From contig NC_088314.1 of NCBI RefSeq assembly GCF_910592395.1, positions 618,001 to 682,000 of the forward strand: a DNA stretch of 64,000 nt, given 5' to 3'. The position numbers were made by a program, and so were the translations under genes. Numbering within the stretch: position 1 is the first letter of the stretch; each line of letters starts with the position of its first letter. This document shows positions 51,576 to 62,776 of the stretch, piece after piece. Origin of the DNA: Lineus longissimus (taxonomy: Eukaryota > Nemertea > Pilidiophora > Heteronemertea > Lineidae). Below the pieces are notes generated by a model. The model worked only from the letters and a program-made list of their open reading frames with translations, made no database searches and had not been told where the DNA came from.

Positions 51576-52070
51576 GCAAGCAGTGGAAGCCGACCCAATA
51601 AGGTCATCAACCAACATTCTAACCGACCACCACACAATCGTGAAACCAACCTTGGAAGTCATTTCATCGTCCTCCATATTTGACTAGGTCAATTTCGTTC
51701 TTAATGGGCTACATCAATACCTCATTACTCTGTCTTTGTTCCACCCTCCTTAAAACCTATCACCTCCCTCGATATAAAGTCTACATGTATTGCCGGTTAA
51801 CTAAATTACAGTGCCAGACCTTTTATCTACGTATGTTACCCCTTTCATTCACAAGACAGGAAATGAAACTATGCTCAAAAGGATTCTGGCTGTGGGTGGT
51901 TCCGATGAAAGGGGTTGGCAAATTGGATTACATACCTTTGCTTCTGCACCCCCACCCCCATCCCCAGTTACGTTAAACGAAAGTTCATGTTCGATCAGTT
52001 TGACTTGACTCAATTCCACCGTGCAAGACTTCGATAGGGCGGATATTTGACAGAATTATGATGGTTAGTT

Positions 52071-52167
52071 TTCAAAGAGCGGGCTGCATACGACTTTTCA
52101 ACCTCACGTCGTGTTTTCCAGCCGTAGTCAGTTGACTCGTGACAAGTGAATCATGAACCGTATAACT
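52071..52167 (+). mobile_element. MITE family M1, copy C (internally deleted)
   Basis: Starts TTCAAAGAGCGGGCTGCATA and goes on to ACTTTTCAACCTCACGTCGT, CAGCC and AGTCAGTTGACTCGTGA. This is the same order as copy B at 25,053, but it lacks the GATTCACGAGGT part and most of the right arm (only GTGAATCATGAACCGTATAAC remains). About 27 kb separates it from copy B. Confidence 0.6.
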
Positions 52168-52815
52168 GTTTAAAATTGCATCGAGTGATGGCAAGTATTG
52201 TCACACATCACATTCCATTTAGAATTCGGCGGCACGGGTCATTACCAGCTTACGAGTATCATTCTAGTCAGCTACCTTGTGTCGGTACCTTATGCATTAC
52301 CCACCAAGTGCTCGCCTACGGAGAGGACACGATCAAGAAAGGGTCGAAATATTAATTAATAACTTCCTTTCTCTCGGTCAGCGACTGTGTGTATACCTGA
52401 GGCATATTGACTTGTGAGCGAGAATGAGACTATATTTGCTGGCTGAGCTACCAGGCATACCCGCCAAAGCTTAGAAGCTGTCTTAAACCTGTGTTGCCTC
52501 TTTTGAAGGGTATCTCACGCGTGATTAAATATCAGTTGCCGATATCCAAGAGGGACTTGTAAAGTGGGTTCCATTGACCGCAATATACCCCCAGAGGTTC
52601 CCAACTACTTATGATATCGGGAATTAATCTCCGCTTCCAATGGAAATGTCATGATATAATGGTTCAAACTGTCTTCAAGGTTCGGTTTAATTCATACTCC
52701 CCGACGACAGTTCTTCCCGGGCTTGCAGTGGAATTGCCAACAGCATCAGTGGGTCTCCTTCATTGGAGTGGAAAAGATATGTGGGTGGATCCTGCCTTTC
52801 CAATATATGTACTAT

Positions 52816-52846
52816 CAAAAACATATTACTTCAAATTATGTTTTTG
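52816..52846. repeat. Short hairpin, 10-bp stem
   Basis: CAAAAACATA at 52,816-52,825 is the exact complement of TATGTTTTTG at 52,837-52,846, with an 11-nt loop. Function unknown. Confidence 0.65.
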
Positions 52847-55636
52847 GTAATATTGATAATAGACCATCATCATCACATGTGGTTTCTTGATCCATGTGGG
52901 TATTTGCCTACCTCAGGTTGTTGAACCGATCATGTTCAGTGAACCATTCACCGTATTTACAGTGATATCTCTGTTTGACCGCACTTTTGCCAACCGGGCA
53001 ACATCCTCTTTGGAGATGAAAACGATGTATCACTACCTGTTTTTTCGACCAATACTAGTACTAGTTCAGAGGACTAACCAGATCATTGGACAGGTGACTG
53101 TTCGATCGTCTACGAGTTGCTGTTTACTCTAAGATACTATCAAAGAAAATTAGTACCGAAAAGTCTTTTATATCATAATGACCAACTCCGTAACAACAGG
53201 AAGTGGTCGCTCAAGATTTAAACATACAAATATCACCCAAAGGATATTGGGGGAATAATGTTGGGATGTCCGCTATCAGAAGAGACACCTTGTTGTTGAT
53301 GGAATCGGCCATATTCCGTGTGAGTCTCAAAACAGACAGGAGCATCCGTTGATCTCCTCCAAAAGATCTCGTGCAGACGATAGCGAAGTTATTGATGACA
53401 ACCCTGCGTGACGTGCCAAAGTCACGTTGTGTTGCTGAGGCTAATGGCAAAAACGGGATTTGTAAATCAACGTCACGATCAAAGTAAAGGTGGTCTGTGG
53501 CCCCTTTTTACGTGGTTTTGTTGGTGTCATCCGCGAGGAAATGGTCTGCAGCCTTTCACAAGATGGCTTTGTCAATCCCACGTCTTCTGTTTGTGTTTGG
53601 GTTATTAGCTTGGGACGAGTTACTATCATAATGCCATGATCGAACCTATCTGTTGGTCGAGTTGTTCAGTTCCATTATCGATATTCGAAGCATGAAGGTG
53701 TGGGTGATGTTGATGATTGTTTACGTAGGCTACCGATTACGTGATTGCTCAAAGGTGATTGCTCAAGAGTGCAATGTTGTGAAAAGTTGATGTGTGAGCG
53801 ATGACGATTCTCTCTTAAAACGGCAGTTGTGGCAGTGACAACGAATTTTTCTTTCAGTGCGTGGCCTTGTTTGTAATTACTGCTCTGCCTACTCGCCGGG
53901 TAGAACCTAACGAGGCGGAGAAAGACACTAGTTCATCTGCTAATTAGGCTAAATCTAGTCGCCAAACCGGAAAGATGCTCAATGGAAGCATTCCGTGGAG
54001 AAAAAAACTCGCTAAGAAAGTTAGTCACGAGCTGAAAGGAGTTGGAGCGAGGTTCCCGAGTCAGCTAGTTTAGTCAGGGCGTCACCTACACCTTATTCTC
54101 CTCCGATAGTCTACAAGTCCGTCCCTTGACTGATGGCATAACCTGCGTGGAGAGTCCCCCCCTACCCCTCCGCCACCCCCATCCACTCATTATGGCCAGC
54201 GGAGTATGGGGGAAGTTCCTAACTACCACCAATTACAACATCAACATCAATTGCACTGACAAACCACTTCCATGTGGCGACAAAATTTGAAATATTACTT
54301 TGAAATGGTTATTTTTGGTCCACCTGTATTCCTGTTTTGGGTATGATGTTTCTAGTTGGATTTTTTCAGTGTTAACTAATTAATGACGGCGAACTAAGTG
54401 CACATGTATTTCGTAATCATCACAAACTAGTCAATCATCCCTTAATTTATTTCTTGTTGCTCGAACATGTTCTTTTGAGGTTGATCGTATTTGTGGAATC
54501 GTGACTCTGCGGAAACATTACATTTCCTTCTGTCGGGTAGATTCCTTTCTAATTATGTCTTAATCAGCATACGACCGGAAGGGCCAGGTTAAGCCACCGA
54601 ATGAAGCCTTTAAGGAATGGAAGTGGTTTACAATAATAATCGCTGACACTTCCTAAACTAAACTAAAACTACAGTCTTGATAACTAAATAAGCGGCGAAT
54701 AAAGACTCAACAAGTCAGAGGCAATGCAGCTAATTCCTCACGCCATGCAACCTAACCACATCTGCAAGATCAGCCACAGACACTAATCGAATTGTTGAAA
54801 TTCTTTGAAGATCATTTTCGCCTAGTTGACACAATCAGAATGGATTAGGAGAGCTCTTATCTAAGAATCAATGAGCTTCACCTTCAGCAAAGGTGCCCCA
54901 CCACAAAACTCGTCACATGCGCGATCACGTAAAATGGAAAAGAGGTTAAAAATTACCCATTAACCCATTTCCGGAAGTAAAATGTACCGGAACCCTCCTG
55001 AAGCCGAGTAGCGCGCTGCGACTAGCTCATTTCCGGTTTGCGATGCAGAATTACGTACAGGTATTTCTAATTGGACGGTATCTGCTTTCTGGTTTCGGAA
55101 ATCATCGAGCATCTTCACTGAGTGGCACGTCCTGAGACCATGCAGATTCAGTGCCGACCTCATCGTGACCCTCAATGTATTGACACTACGGGCGTCAATA
55201 TGGGCGGAGGAAATACCGCTGGAAGTTTTGTATGGTGGTGACTTGCCAAGAAACCTGCGGTGGTTTGCCGATTCTCTTGCTACTTTCCCTCACAGCAGCA
55301 ACCACAGCGGGAAAGCATTGGCTACTGGTTGAACCAGGCCTTTACCTTGGCAACCTTGGTGACTTTTAAGCGGATGAACAAACACCAAACTCCATGTTGT
55401 CATATTGTCAAAGGTCACATACGAGGACCTGTCCTTATACGTAACATTCATCATTTGTCAGGTATTCTTCAGCTTTTGTGATGGCCGAGTGAAAACTGTC
55501 TTCCAAGTTGCTTTGTATGTTATATTTCTATCGTTCCAGAGACAACGGGCTGATCATGATCCATAACATCCACCCAAACAAAGTGCCACAGTGCCACGTT
55601 CAACAACACCATGTGACCGGGAAATCCACTTGTCCA

Positions 55637-55675
55637 CCAATAAGAATTCGTAGTGTCCGCCGTCCTGTGACGTCA
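55637..55675 (+). promoter_or_regulatory. Possible promoter-like cluster: CCAAT and CRE
   Basis: A CCAAT motif about 30 bp before a perfect CRE octamer TGACGTCA (55,668-55,675) resembles some animal promoters. No TATA box, initiator or downstream exon could be recognised, so this remains a weak suggestion. Confidence 0.2.
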
Positions 55676-56548
55676 TCATTATAGTAGCATCGCGATCAGA
55701 GATAGAACATTTTGATATGGAGGTAGTTTGCAAACATGTTTAGGATTTGTTGAACAATTTTGAACAACCATTGTCTAACGCGACATGAAAAAGTACGTTC
55801 CGATACTATACGTTAACAGAGTGAGAGGTCTCATCCCTATCAGGCCCATTGCCTCACGGCCATCTGTCACTCATGTCAATTTGTCTTTATGTTACATGTA
55901 GGTTGTTCATCTTTCGAAGATGGACAACATGAAACCTAAAAAACAACATTTCGATTTCAATCCTCATTTCTGCATGGTATTTACATAAGTTTTTTTAAGT
56001 GACATACTTGTACTATGTACTACTGATTCTGTAACTGAGGCAAATATGTTGCCACCAGTGAGTAAGGGAACTATAATGTCGCCAACAAGGAGCGCTTAAA
56101 TTGAATGAGTTATTGTAAAATGATGTCATGTTGGAATTATTCGGGATAAATGTTAAGATGATATGGCAACAAATAGAAATAAATACCCGTTGTCATGGCC
56201 TGTTGTTATGTAAGTAATGTTATTTTCAAGTCGGCAGCCATATTGATTCAGCAAGATTTGGTCGAGACCAATATTTTGAAAGGTGAGTGTAGGAGGCCAT
56301 ATTGAATTCGACAACAACCAACATGGCCAAGACGAGGAGGCGGCGAGCTTGAGCGACAGAGGTCTCTGAAAGCGTTTGAGCGCTGATTGATACAGAAAAT
56401 GACAAAGGCCAAAAACTAAAAGATGACGCGCGATGGTCTAATGGGGAACGCCGATTGATTCAATATGAATATCCATTACCGGTAACTTTCATTTCATTAT
56501 GTTTTAAAACAAAAAAAAGCCAAACTTTAGCAATCGCCACTTTTCTCC

Positions 56549-56669
56549 AGCAGCTGTATTTGGAACTTCCTGTCATGAGACAAGTACTGACCAATAAGCA
56601 GACATGTGACAATCAAACGTAGATAGGTGTCTCCTGATTGGGCAATGTGACAGGCTGTCCCAGATTGCT
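56549..56669. mobile_element. Imperfect inverted-repeat element, possible relative of 8,059-8,206
   Basis: The left end AGCAGCTGTATTTGGAACTT, then CCTGTCA, and the complement of the right end (AGCAATCTGGGACAGCCTGT, then CA) share AGCA, CCTGTCA and CCAAT-A in the same order. The left end also resembles the arm TTTGGAACTTTCTGT of the element at 8,059-8,206. The match is diverged, so the family link is tentative. Confidence 0.35.
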
Positions 56670-57425
56670 GCTTGTGGGAAGTGGTGAAGATTGCTTTTAG
56701 AGTTTGGTCGTACACGATGCGGTACGCATGACTTTTGACCGGATCAGCGTGATGATCATATGGATACATTAGGGGCCTTGGCTTCCGCTCATCCGTCAAA
56801 ATACTCAGGCATGACTACGTTTGAAAAAATGGAAGTAGTTTTCAGAATTATATTGCTCGAAACTTCATTAGGCTGACAAATTATCAAAAATTGAGCAGAT
56901 TATAAAAAAATTGATGACGGAGTTTTAGATTACTTGCAATTTTCTGCAAAAGTGACAATTTGCTGTTGGGCAAATACCGCTACGTGAGCGGCACAAAAGA
57001 CTCCGCGCCCGCAGGCGTGGTTAGATTAAACCACAGTCACCACCGGGAGGTAATTAGGCACAATTAAAACGTAATCAAGTTCAATAAATTTGATAAGGAA
57101 GCTACAAGTGGTCATTAAAAGACAAATCGAATCGCTGATCAATGTAATCGTCGAGTTTGATCAAGTTTTAATCACCGCAATTTGTAAGATTTGGCGGATG
57201 TCGGGGCGATGAAGTCCTGGCTAATTGAGCAGGATGAGTTGAACTTCTCTCACGCTCAGAGTCAGTTTGGGTACTGGTGGTGTAACGGCAAGAACGGAGT
57301 CGTATGCAATGTTTAGACGCGAACGACGCGTCAAATAATGGCGGATGGGTAGACGAACGCCAACGTGGTCATTAATTTTTCCCTCGCCTCCCTAACTTTT
57401 TTGTGCGTGTTGCGCTCATGATCGA

Positions 57426-58506
57426 TTAATATGTAAAGTCAAGGACTTAGTGAGCCCCCCTTTAGGTCGGGGGAGCTCCCCCGAACCCCCCTACGAGCAT
57501 ATGTTAAGTGCAAGCTCTAACAACTACAGCTGTTACAATGGGGGGGGGGACACCCCCCAAACCCCCCTCCGTCGACATAGGTTTTTACCAGTGCGTTGGG
57601 GGGAAGCCCCCCCCAAACACCCCCCCCCCCCCGGTGGACAGTCAACTAGCCCTTCTGTGTCATACTGCTGGAGGGGGGGTGCGATGGGACCATCCATATA
57701 GTTCCTTCCGACACATTTTTGTTTTGGTAATGTAATACATTGTGATTGTCCTTATTCACGGGAATCGGGCGTTTCCAGTGATATACGACACAAATAGGTT
57801 GTCCTCATGCATTCACTTTGGAAACGCATTTTAAAATAGATGTAACGTCCTGTTAATGGGGCACGTCATCATCGCGTACATTTGGGAAAAACTCCCTAAC
57901 GAGACCGGAGCAGACGGCTGAAAGTAGTTTATTTATTGGCCGCTAGGGTTCAGAATGTCGCTCACCCGAATTTTTCACGAAACTTTTGCTAAATAGAGCT
58001 AGTTCCAGCTTTGTAATTAATTTTGATACTTAAGATTTGGGTAGTAGACTAAAATAACTTAGTCGTCAGTGTGGTTTTAAGCAGGAAAAACGTATTTGTT
58101 TTTCTTAAAGTGCCTTTTTTGGACGGGTGTGTGCGATTGTTTTGTTTTTATGTCACGTGACCTCGACCATGTCGACACAAAATTGAAATAAACCACCCTT
58201 TTCTGTCATTATTTAGGACGGATATTTCTCTAATAAAAATATTAATATAATTGGCCAATTTCTTAGGCATATGTAGCGAATTCCCATGAAGATTTAAATT
58301 AATTTAAATTATAATTTCAACCAATGGGATAGCAACCACCACAGGAAGATCGCGGAGAAATCGGTAAACTCAACGGAGTTAATTCAGAAAAATACCAAAA
58401 AAAATTGTTTGTAGGATACACAGTTACTCTCTTTATTTCTCATCATTCATTTACATTATGTACTCCCACACACACGTGTATCTTAAGAGCCCCTCCTAAA
58501 GGGGGC
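57426..58506 (+). repeat. Array unit 1 (type A)
   Basis: First unit, about 1,081 bp, type A 3' block (ATTTCAACCAATGGGATAGC). G-runs are 10 G after TTACAAT and 7 G after CTGGA. It carries the intact hairpin AAGTC-AAG-GACTT at its left end, as does unit 6, and the longest AT palindrome (ATTTAAATTAATTTAAAT). Confidence 0.93.
57468..57483. repeat. Perfect 16-bp G/C palindrome, unit 1 example
   Basis: CGGGGGAGCTCCCCCG is its own reverse complement. It recurs without change at 58,548, 59,624, 60,689, 61,763 and 62,819. In the next 220 bp of each unit lie two more G/C stems: GGGGGG-ACA-CCCCCC and TTGGGGGGA-AGC-TCCCCCCAA (the latter altered in some units). Confidence 0.95.
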
Positions 58507-59581
58507 TTAATATGTAAAGTCAGGACTTAGTGAGCCCCCCTTTAGGTCGGGGGAGCTCCCCCGAACCCCCCTACGAGCATATGTTAAGTGCAAGCTCTAA
58601 CAACTACAGCTGTTACAATGGGGGGACACCCCCCAAACCCCCCTCCGTCGACATAGGTTTTTACCAGTGCGTTGGGGGGAAGCTCCCCCCAAACCCCCCC
58701 GGCGGACAGTCAACTAGCCCTTCTGTGTCATACTGCTGGAGGGGGGGTGCGATGGATGGGACCACTCATATAGTTCCTTCCGACACATTTTTGTTTTGGT
58801 AATGTAATACATTGTGATTGACCTTATTCACGGGAATCGGGCGTTTCCAGTGATATACGACACAAATGGGTTGTCCTCATGCATTCACTTTCGAAACGCA
58901 TTTTAAAATAGATGTTACGTCCTGTTAATGGGGCACGTCATCATCGCGTACATTTGGGAAAAACTCCCTAACGAGACCGGAGCAGACGGCTGAAAGTAGT
59001 TTAATTATTGGCCGCTAGGGTTCAGCATGTACGTCGCTCACCCGAATTTTTCACGCAACTATAGCTAAATAGAGCTAGTTCTAGTTTGTGATTCAATTTG
59101 ATACTTCAGATTTGGGCAGTAGACCAATATAACTTAGTCGTCAGTGTGGTTTTAAGCTGGAAAAACGTATTTGTTTTTCTTAAAGTGCCTTTTTTGGACG
59201 GGTGTGTGCGATTGTTTTGTTTTTATGTCACGTGACCTCGATCATGTCGACACAAAATTGAAATAAACCACCCTTTTCTGTCATTATTTAGGACGGATAT
59301 TTCTCTGATAAAAATATTAATATAATTGGCCAATTTCTTAGGCATATGATGTAGCGAATTCCCATGAAGATTTAAATTAATTTAAATTAATTTCAAGCAA
59401 TGGGATAGCAACCACCACCGGAAGATCGCGGAGAAATCGGTAAACTCAACGGAGTTAATTCAGAAAAATACCAAAAAAAATTGTTTGTAGGATATACAAT
59501 CTCTCTTTATTTCTCATCATTCATTTACATTATCTACTCCCACACACACGTGTATCTTAAGAGCCCCTCCTAAAGGGGGAC
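58507..59581 (+). repeat. Array unit 2 (type A)
   Basis: About 1,075 bp. Very close to unit 3: both have ACTTTCGAAACG, CTATAGCTAAATAG and GACCTCGATCATG-type sequence. G-runs are 6 and 7. An extra ATGG doubles GATGGATGG after the second G-run. Confidence 0.93.
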
Positions 59582-60646
59582 TTAATATGTAAAGTCAAGA
59601 ACTTAGTGAGCCCCCCTTTAGGTCGGGGGAGCTCCCCCGAACCCCCCTACGAGCATATGTTAAGTGCAAGCTCTAACAACTACAGCTGTTACAATGGGGG
59701 GACACCCCCCAAACCCCCCTCCGTCGACATAGGTTTTTACCAGTGCGTTGGGGGGAAGCTCCCCCCAAACCCCCCCGGTGAACAGTCAACTAGCCCTTCT
59801 GTGTCATACTGCTGGAGGGGGGGGGGTGCGATGGGACCATCCATATAGTTCCTTCCGACACATTTTTGTTTTGGTAATGTAATACATTGTGATTGACCTT
59901 ATTCACGGGAATCGGGCGTTTCCAGTGATATACGACACAAATGGGTTGTCCTCATGCATTCACTTTCGAAACGCATTTTAAAATAGATGTTACGTCCTGT
60001 TAATGGGGCACGTCATCATCGCGTACATTTGGGAAAAACTCCCTAACGAGACCGGAGCAGACGGCTGAAAGTAGTTTAATTATTGGCCGCTAGGGTACAG
60101 AATGTACGTCGCTCACCCGAATTTTTCACGCAACTATAGCTAAATAGAGCTAGTTCTAGTTTGTGATTCAATTTGATACTTCAGATTTGGGCAGAAGACC
60201 AATATAACTTAGTCGTCAGTGTGGTTTTAAGCTGGAAAAACGTATTTGTTTTTCTTAAAGTGCCTTTTTTGGACGGGTGTGTGCGAGTGTTTTGTTTTTA
60301 TGTCACGTGACCCTGATCATGTCGACACAAAATTGAAATAAACCACCCTTTTCTGTCATTATTTAGGACGGATATTTCTCTGATAAAAATATTAATATAA
60401 TTGGCCAATTTCTTAGGCATATGATGTAGCGAATTCCCATGAAGATTTAAATTAATTTCAACCAATGGGATAGCAACCACCACCGGAAGATCGCGGAGAA
60501 ATCGGTAAACTCAACGGAGTTAATTCAGAAAAATACCAAAAAAAATTGTTTGTAGGATATACAATCTCTCTTTATTTCTCATCATTCATTTACATTATCT
60601 ACTCCCGCACACACGTGTATCTTAAGAGCCCCTCCTAAAGGGGGGC
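59582..60646 (+). repeat. Array unit 3 (type A)
   Basis: About 1,065 bp. Nearest to unit 2, but shares GGGCAGAAGACC with unit 6. G-runs are 6 and 10. The left hairpin has lost symmetry (AAGTCAAGAACTT), as in units 4 and 5. Confidence 0.93.
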
Positions 60647-61720
60647 TTAATATGTAAAGTCAAGAACTTAGTGAGCCCCCCTTTAGGTCGGGGGAGCTCC
60701 CCCGAACCCCCCTACGAGCATATGTTAAGTGCAAGCTCTAACAACTACAGCTGTTACAATGGGGGGGGGGCACCCCCCAAACCCCCCTCCGTCGACATAG
60801 GTTTTTACCAGTGCGTTGGGGGGAAGCTCCCCCCAACCCCCCCGGTGGACAGTCAACTAGCCCTTCTGTGTCATACTGCTGGGGGGGGGGGGGGGGGTGC
60901 GATGGGACCATCCATATAGTTCCTTCCGACACATTTTTGTTTTGGTAATGTAATACATTGTGATTGTCCTTATTCACGGGAATCGGGCGTTTCCAGTGAT
61001 ATACGACACTTAAATGGATTGTCCTCGTGCATTCACTTTGGAAACGCATTTTAAAATAGATGTTACGTCCTGTTAATGGGGCACGTCATCATCGCGTACA
61101 TTTGGGAAAAACTCCCTAACGAGACCGGAGCAGACGGCTGAAAGTAGTTTAATTATTGGCCGCTAGGGTTCAGAATGTCGCTTACCCGAATTTTTCACTC
61201 AACTTTTGCTAAATAGAGCTAGTTCTAGTTTGTAATTCATTTTGATACTTCAGATTTGGGCAGTAGACCAATATAACTTAGTCGTCAGTGTGGTTTTAAG
61301 CAGGGAAAACGTAATTGTTTTTCTGAAAGTGCCTTTTTTGGACGGGTGTGTGCGATTGTTTTGTTTATGTCACGTGACCTCGACCATGTCGACACAAAAT
61401 TGATATAAAACCACCTTTTCTGTCATTATTTATTACGGATTTTTCTCTAATAAAAATATCAATATAATTGGCCAATTTCTTAGGCATATGTAGCGAATTC
61501 CCATGAAGATTTAAATTAGATGTTCTCGTAACCTGTTACAACTGGTCTGATTTATAATTCAGCGCTACAACTGGTCTGATTTATTTATTCAGCGCCATTT
61601 TGAAAAACCAAAAAAAATTGTTTGTTGGATATACAATATTTACTCTCTTTATTTCACTTCATTTACATTATATACTCCCGCACACACGTGTATCTTAAGA
61701 GCCCCTCCTAAGAGGGGGGC
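60647..61720 (+). repeat. Array unit 4 (type B)
   Basis: About 1,074 bp. It carries the alternative 3' block (about 61,518-61,609) beginning AGATGTTCTCGTAACCTG in place of the type A block. G-runs are 10 and 17, the longest in the array. It shares CACTTAAATGGATTGTCCTC and TTGTTTATGTC with unit 5. Confidence 0.93.
61518..61609 (+). repeat. Type B block in unit 4, with internal 38-bp doublet
   Basis: This roughly 90-bp block replaces the type A segment. Inside it ACAACTGGTCTGATTTAT...ATTCAGCGC occurs twice in tandem. The same block is in unit 5 at about 62,574-62,665 and is absent from units 1, 2, 3 and 6. Confidence 0.85.
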
Positions 61721-62776
61721 TTAATATGTAAAGTCAAGAACTTAGTGAGCCCCTCTTTAGGTCGGGGGAGCTCCCCCGAACCCCCCTACGAGCATATGTT
61801 AAGTGCAAGCTCTAACAACTACAGCTGTTACAATGGGGGGGGGACACCCCCCCAAACCCCCCTCCGTCGACATAGGTTTTTACCAGTGCGTTGGGGGGAA
61901 GCCCCCCCCAAACCCCCCCCCCCGGTGGACAGTCAACTAGCCCTTCTGTGTCATACTGCTGGAGGGGGGGGGTGCGATGGGACCATCCATTCCTTCCGAC
62001 ACATTTTTGTTTTGGTAATGTAATACATTGTGATTGTCCTTATTCACGGGAATCGGGCGTTTCCAGTGATATACGACACTTAAATGGATTGTCCTCGTGC
62101 ATTCACTTTGGAAACGCATTTTAAAATAGATGTTGCGTCATCATCGCGTACATTTGGGAAAAACTCCCTAACGAGACCGGAGCAGACAGCTGAAAGTAGT
62201 TTAATTATTGGCCGCTAGGGTGCAGAATGTACGCCGCTCACCCGAATTTTTCACGCAACTATAGCTGAATAGAGCTAGTTCTAGTTTGTTATTCATTTTG
62301 ATACTTCAGATTTGGGCAGTAGACCAATATAACTTAGTCGTCAGTGTGGTTTTAAGCAGGGAAAACGTATTTGTTTTTCTTAAAGTGCCTTTTTTGGACG
62401 GGTGTGTGCGATTGTTTTGTTTATGTCACGTGACCTCGACCATGTAGACACAAAATTGATATAAAACCACCTTTTCTGTCATTATTTATGACGGATATTT
62501 CTCTAATAAAAATATCAATATAATTGGCCAAATTCTTAGGCATATGTAGCGAATTCCCATGAAGATTTAAATTAGATGTTCTCGTAACCTGTTACAACTG
62601 GTCTGATTTATAATTCAGCGCTACAACTGGTCTGATTTATTTATTCAGCGCCATTTTGAAAAACCAAAAAAAATTGTTTGTTGGATATACAATACTTACT
62701 CTCTTTATTTCACTTCATTTACATTATATACTCCCGCACACACGTGTATCTTAAGAGCCCCTCCTAAGAGGGGGGC
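61721..62776 (+). repeat. Array unit 5 (type B, mosaic)
   Basis: About 1,056 bp. Most marker sites match unit 4, but the stretch CACGCAACTATAGCT near 62,250-62,270 matches units 2 and 3 instead. It also lacks ATATAGT after CATCC and about 18 bp around CCTGTTAATGGGGCA. G-runs are 9 and 9. Confidence 0.92.
62574..62665 (+). repeat. Type B block in unit 5
   Basis: Same alternative segment as in unit 4 (61,518-61,609), including the internal ACAACTGGTCTGATTTAT doublet. The two copies look almost identical. Confidence 0.85.

Larger units (their letters stand above)
47817..52070. other. Intergenic or intronic DNA with hairpins, no gene recognised
   Basis: No protein gene recognised in this 4.2 kb. 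It contains the hairpin at 48,955-48,998 and an inverted pair of a related sequence at 50,814-50,905 and 51,480-51,575. A 101-codon frame at 49,693-49,998 begins at GTG and has no family features. Confidence 0.5.
52168..57425. other. Intergenic or intronic DNA, no gene recognised
   Basis: No gene recognised. It contains the small hairpin CAAAAACATA/TATGTTTTTG at 52,816-52,846, a C-rich run near 54,147-54,180, a CCAAT box and CRE at 55,637-55,675, and an imperfect inverted-repeat element at 56,549-56,669. Short open frames have no family features. Confidence 0.5.

Noticed and set aside
56314-56354. Short frame ATGGCCAAGACGAGGAGG after a GGTGAGTG donor-like site
   Set aside because: It ends after nine codons, and no acceptor or following exon could be tied to it.
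57450-57701. Open frame at the left of each array unit (MSPPLGRGSS..., 80-93 codons, six copies)
   Set aside because: It starts at GTG, is rich in P and G because it crosses C- and G-runs, and shifts frame between units as those runs change length. Repetition of the DNA, not selection on protein, explains its presence in all units.
60298-60483. Minus-strand open frame in units 3 and 6 (about 61 codons)
   Set aside because: It is absent as an intact frame from the other units and has no recognisable family features, so it is a by-product of the repeat.
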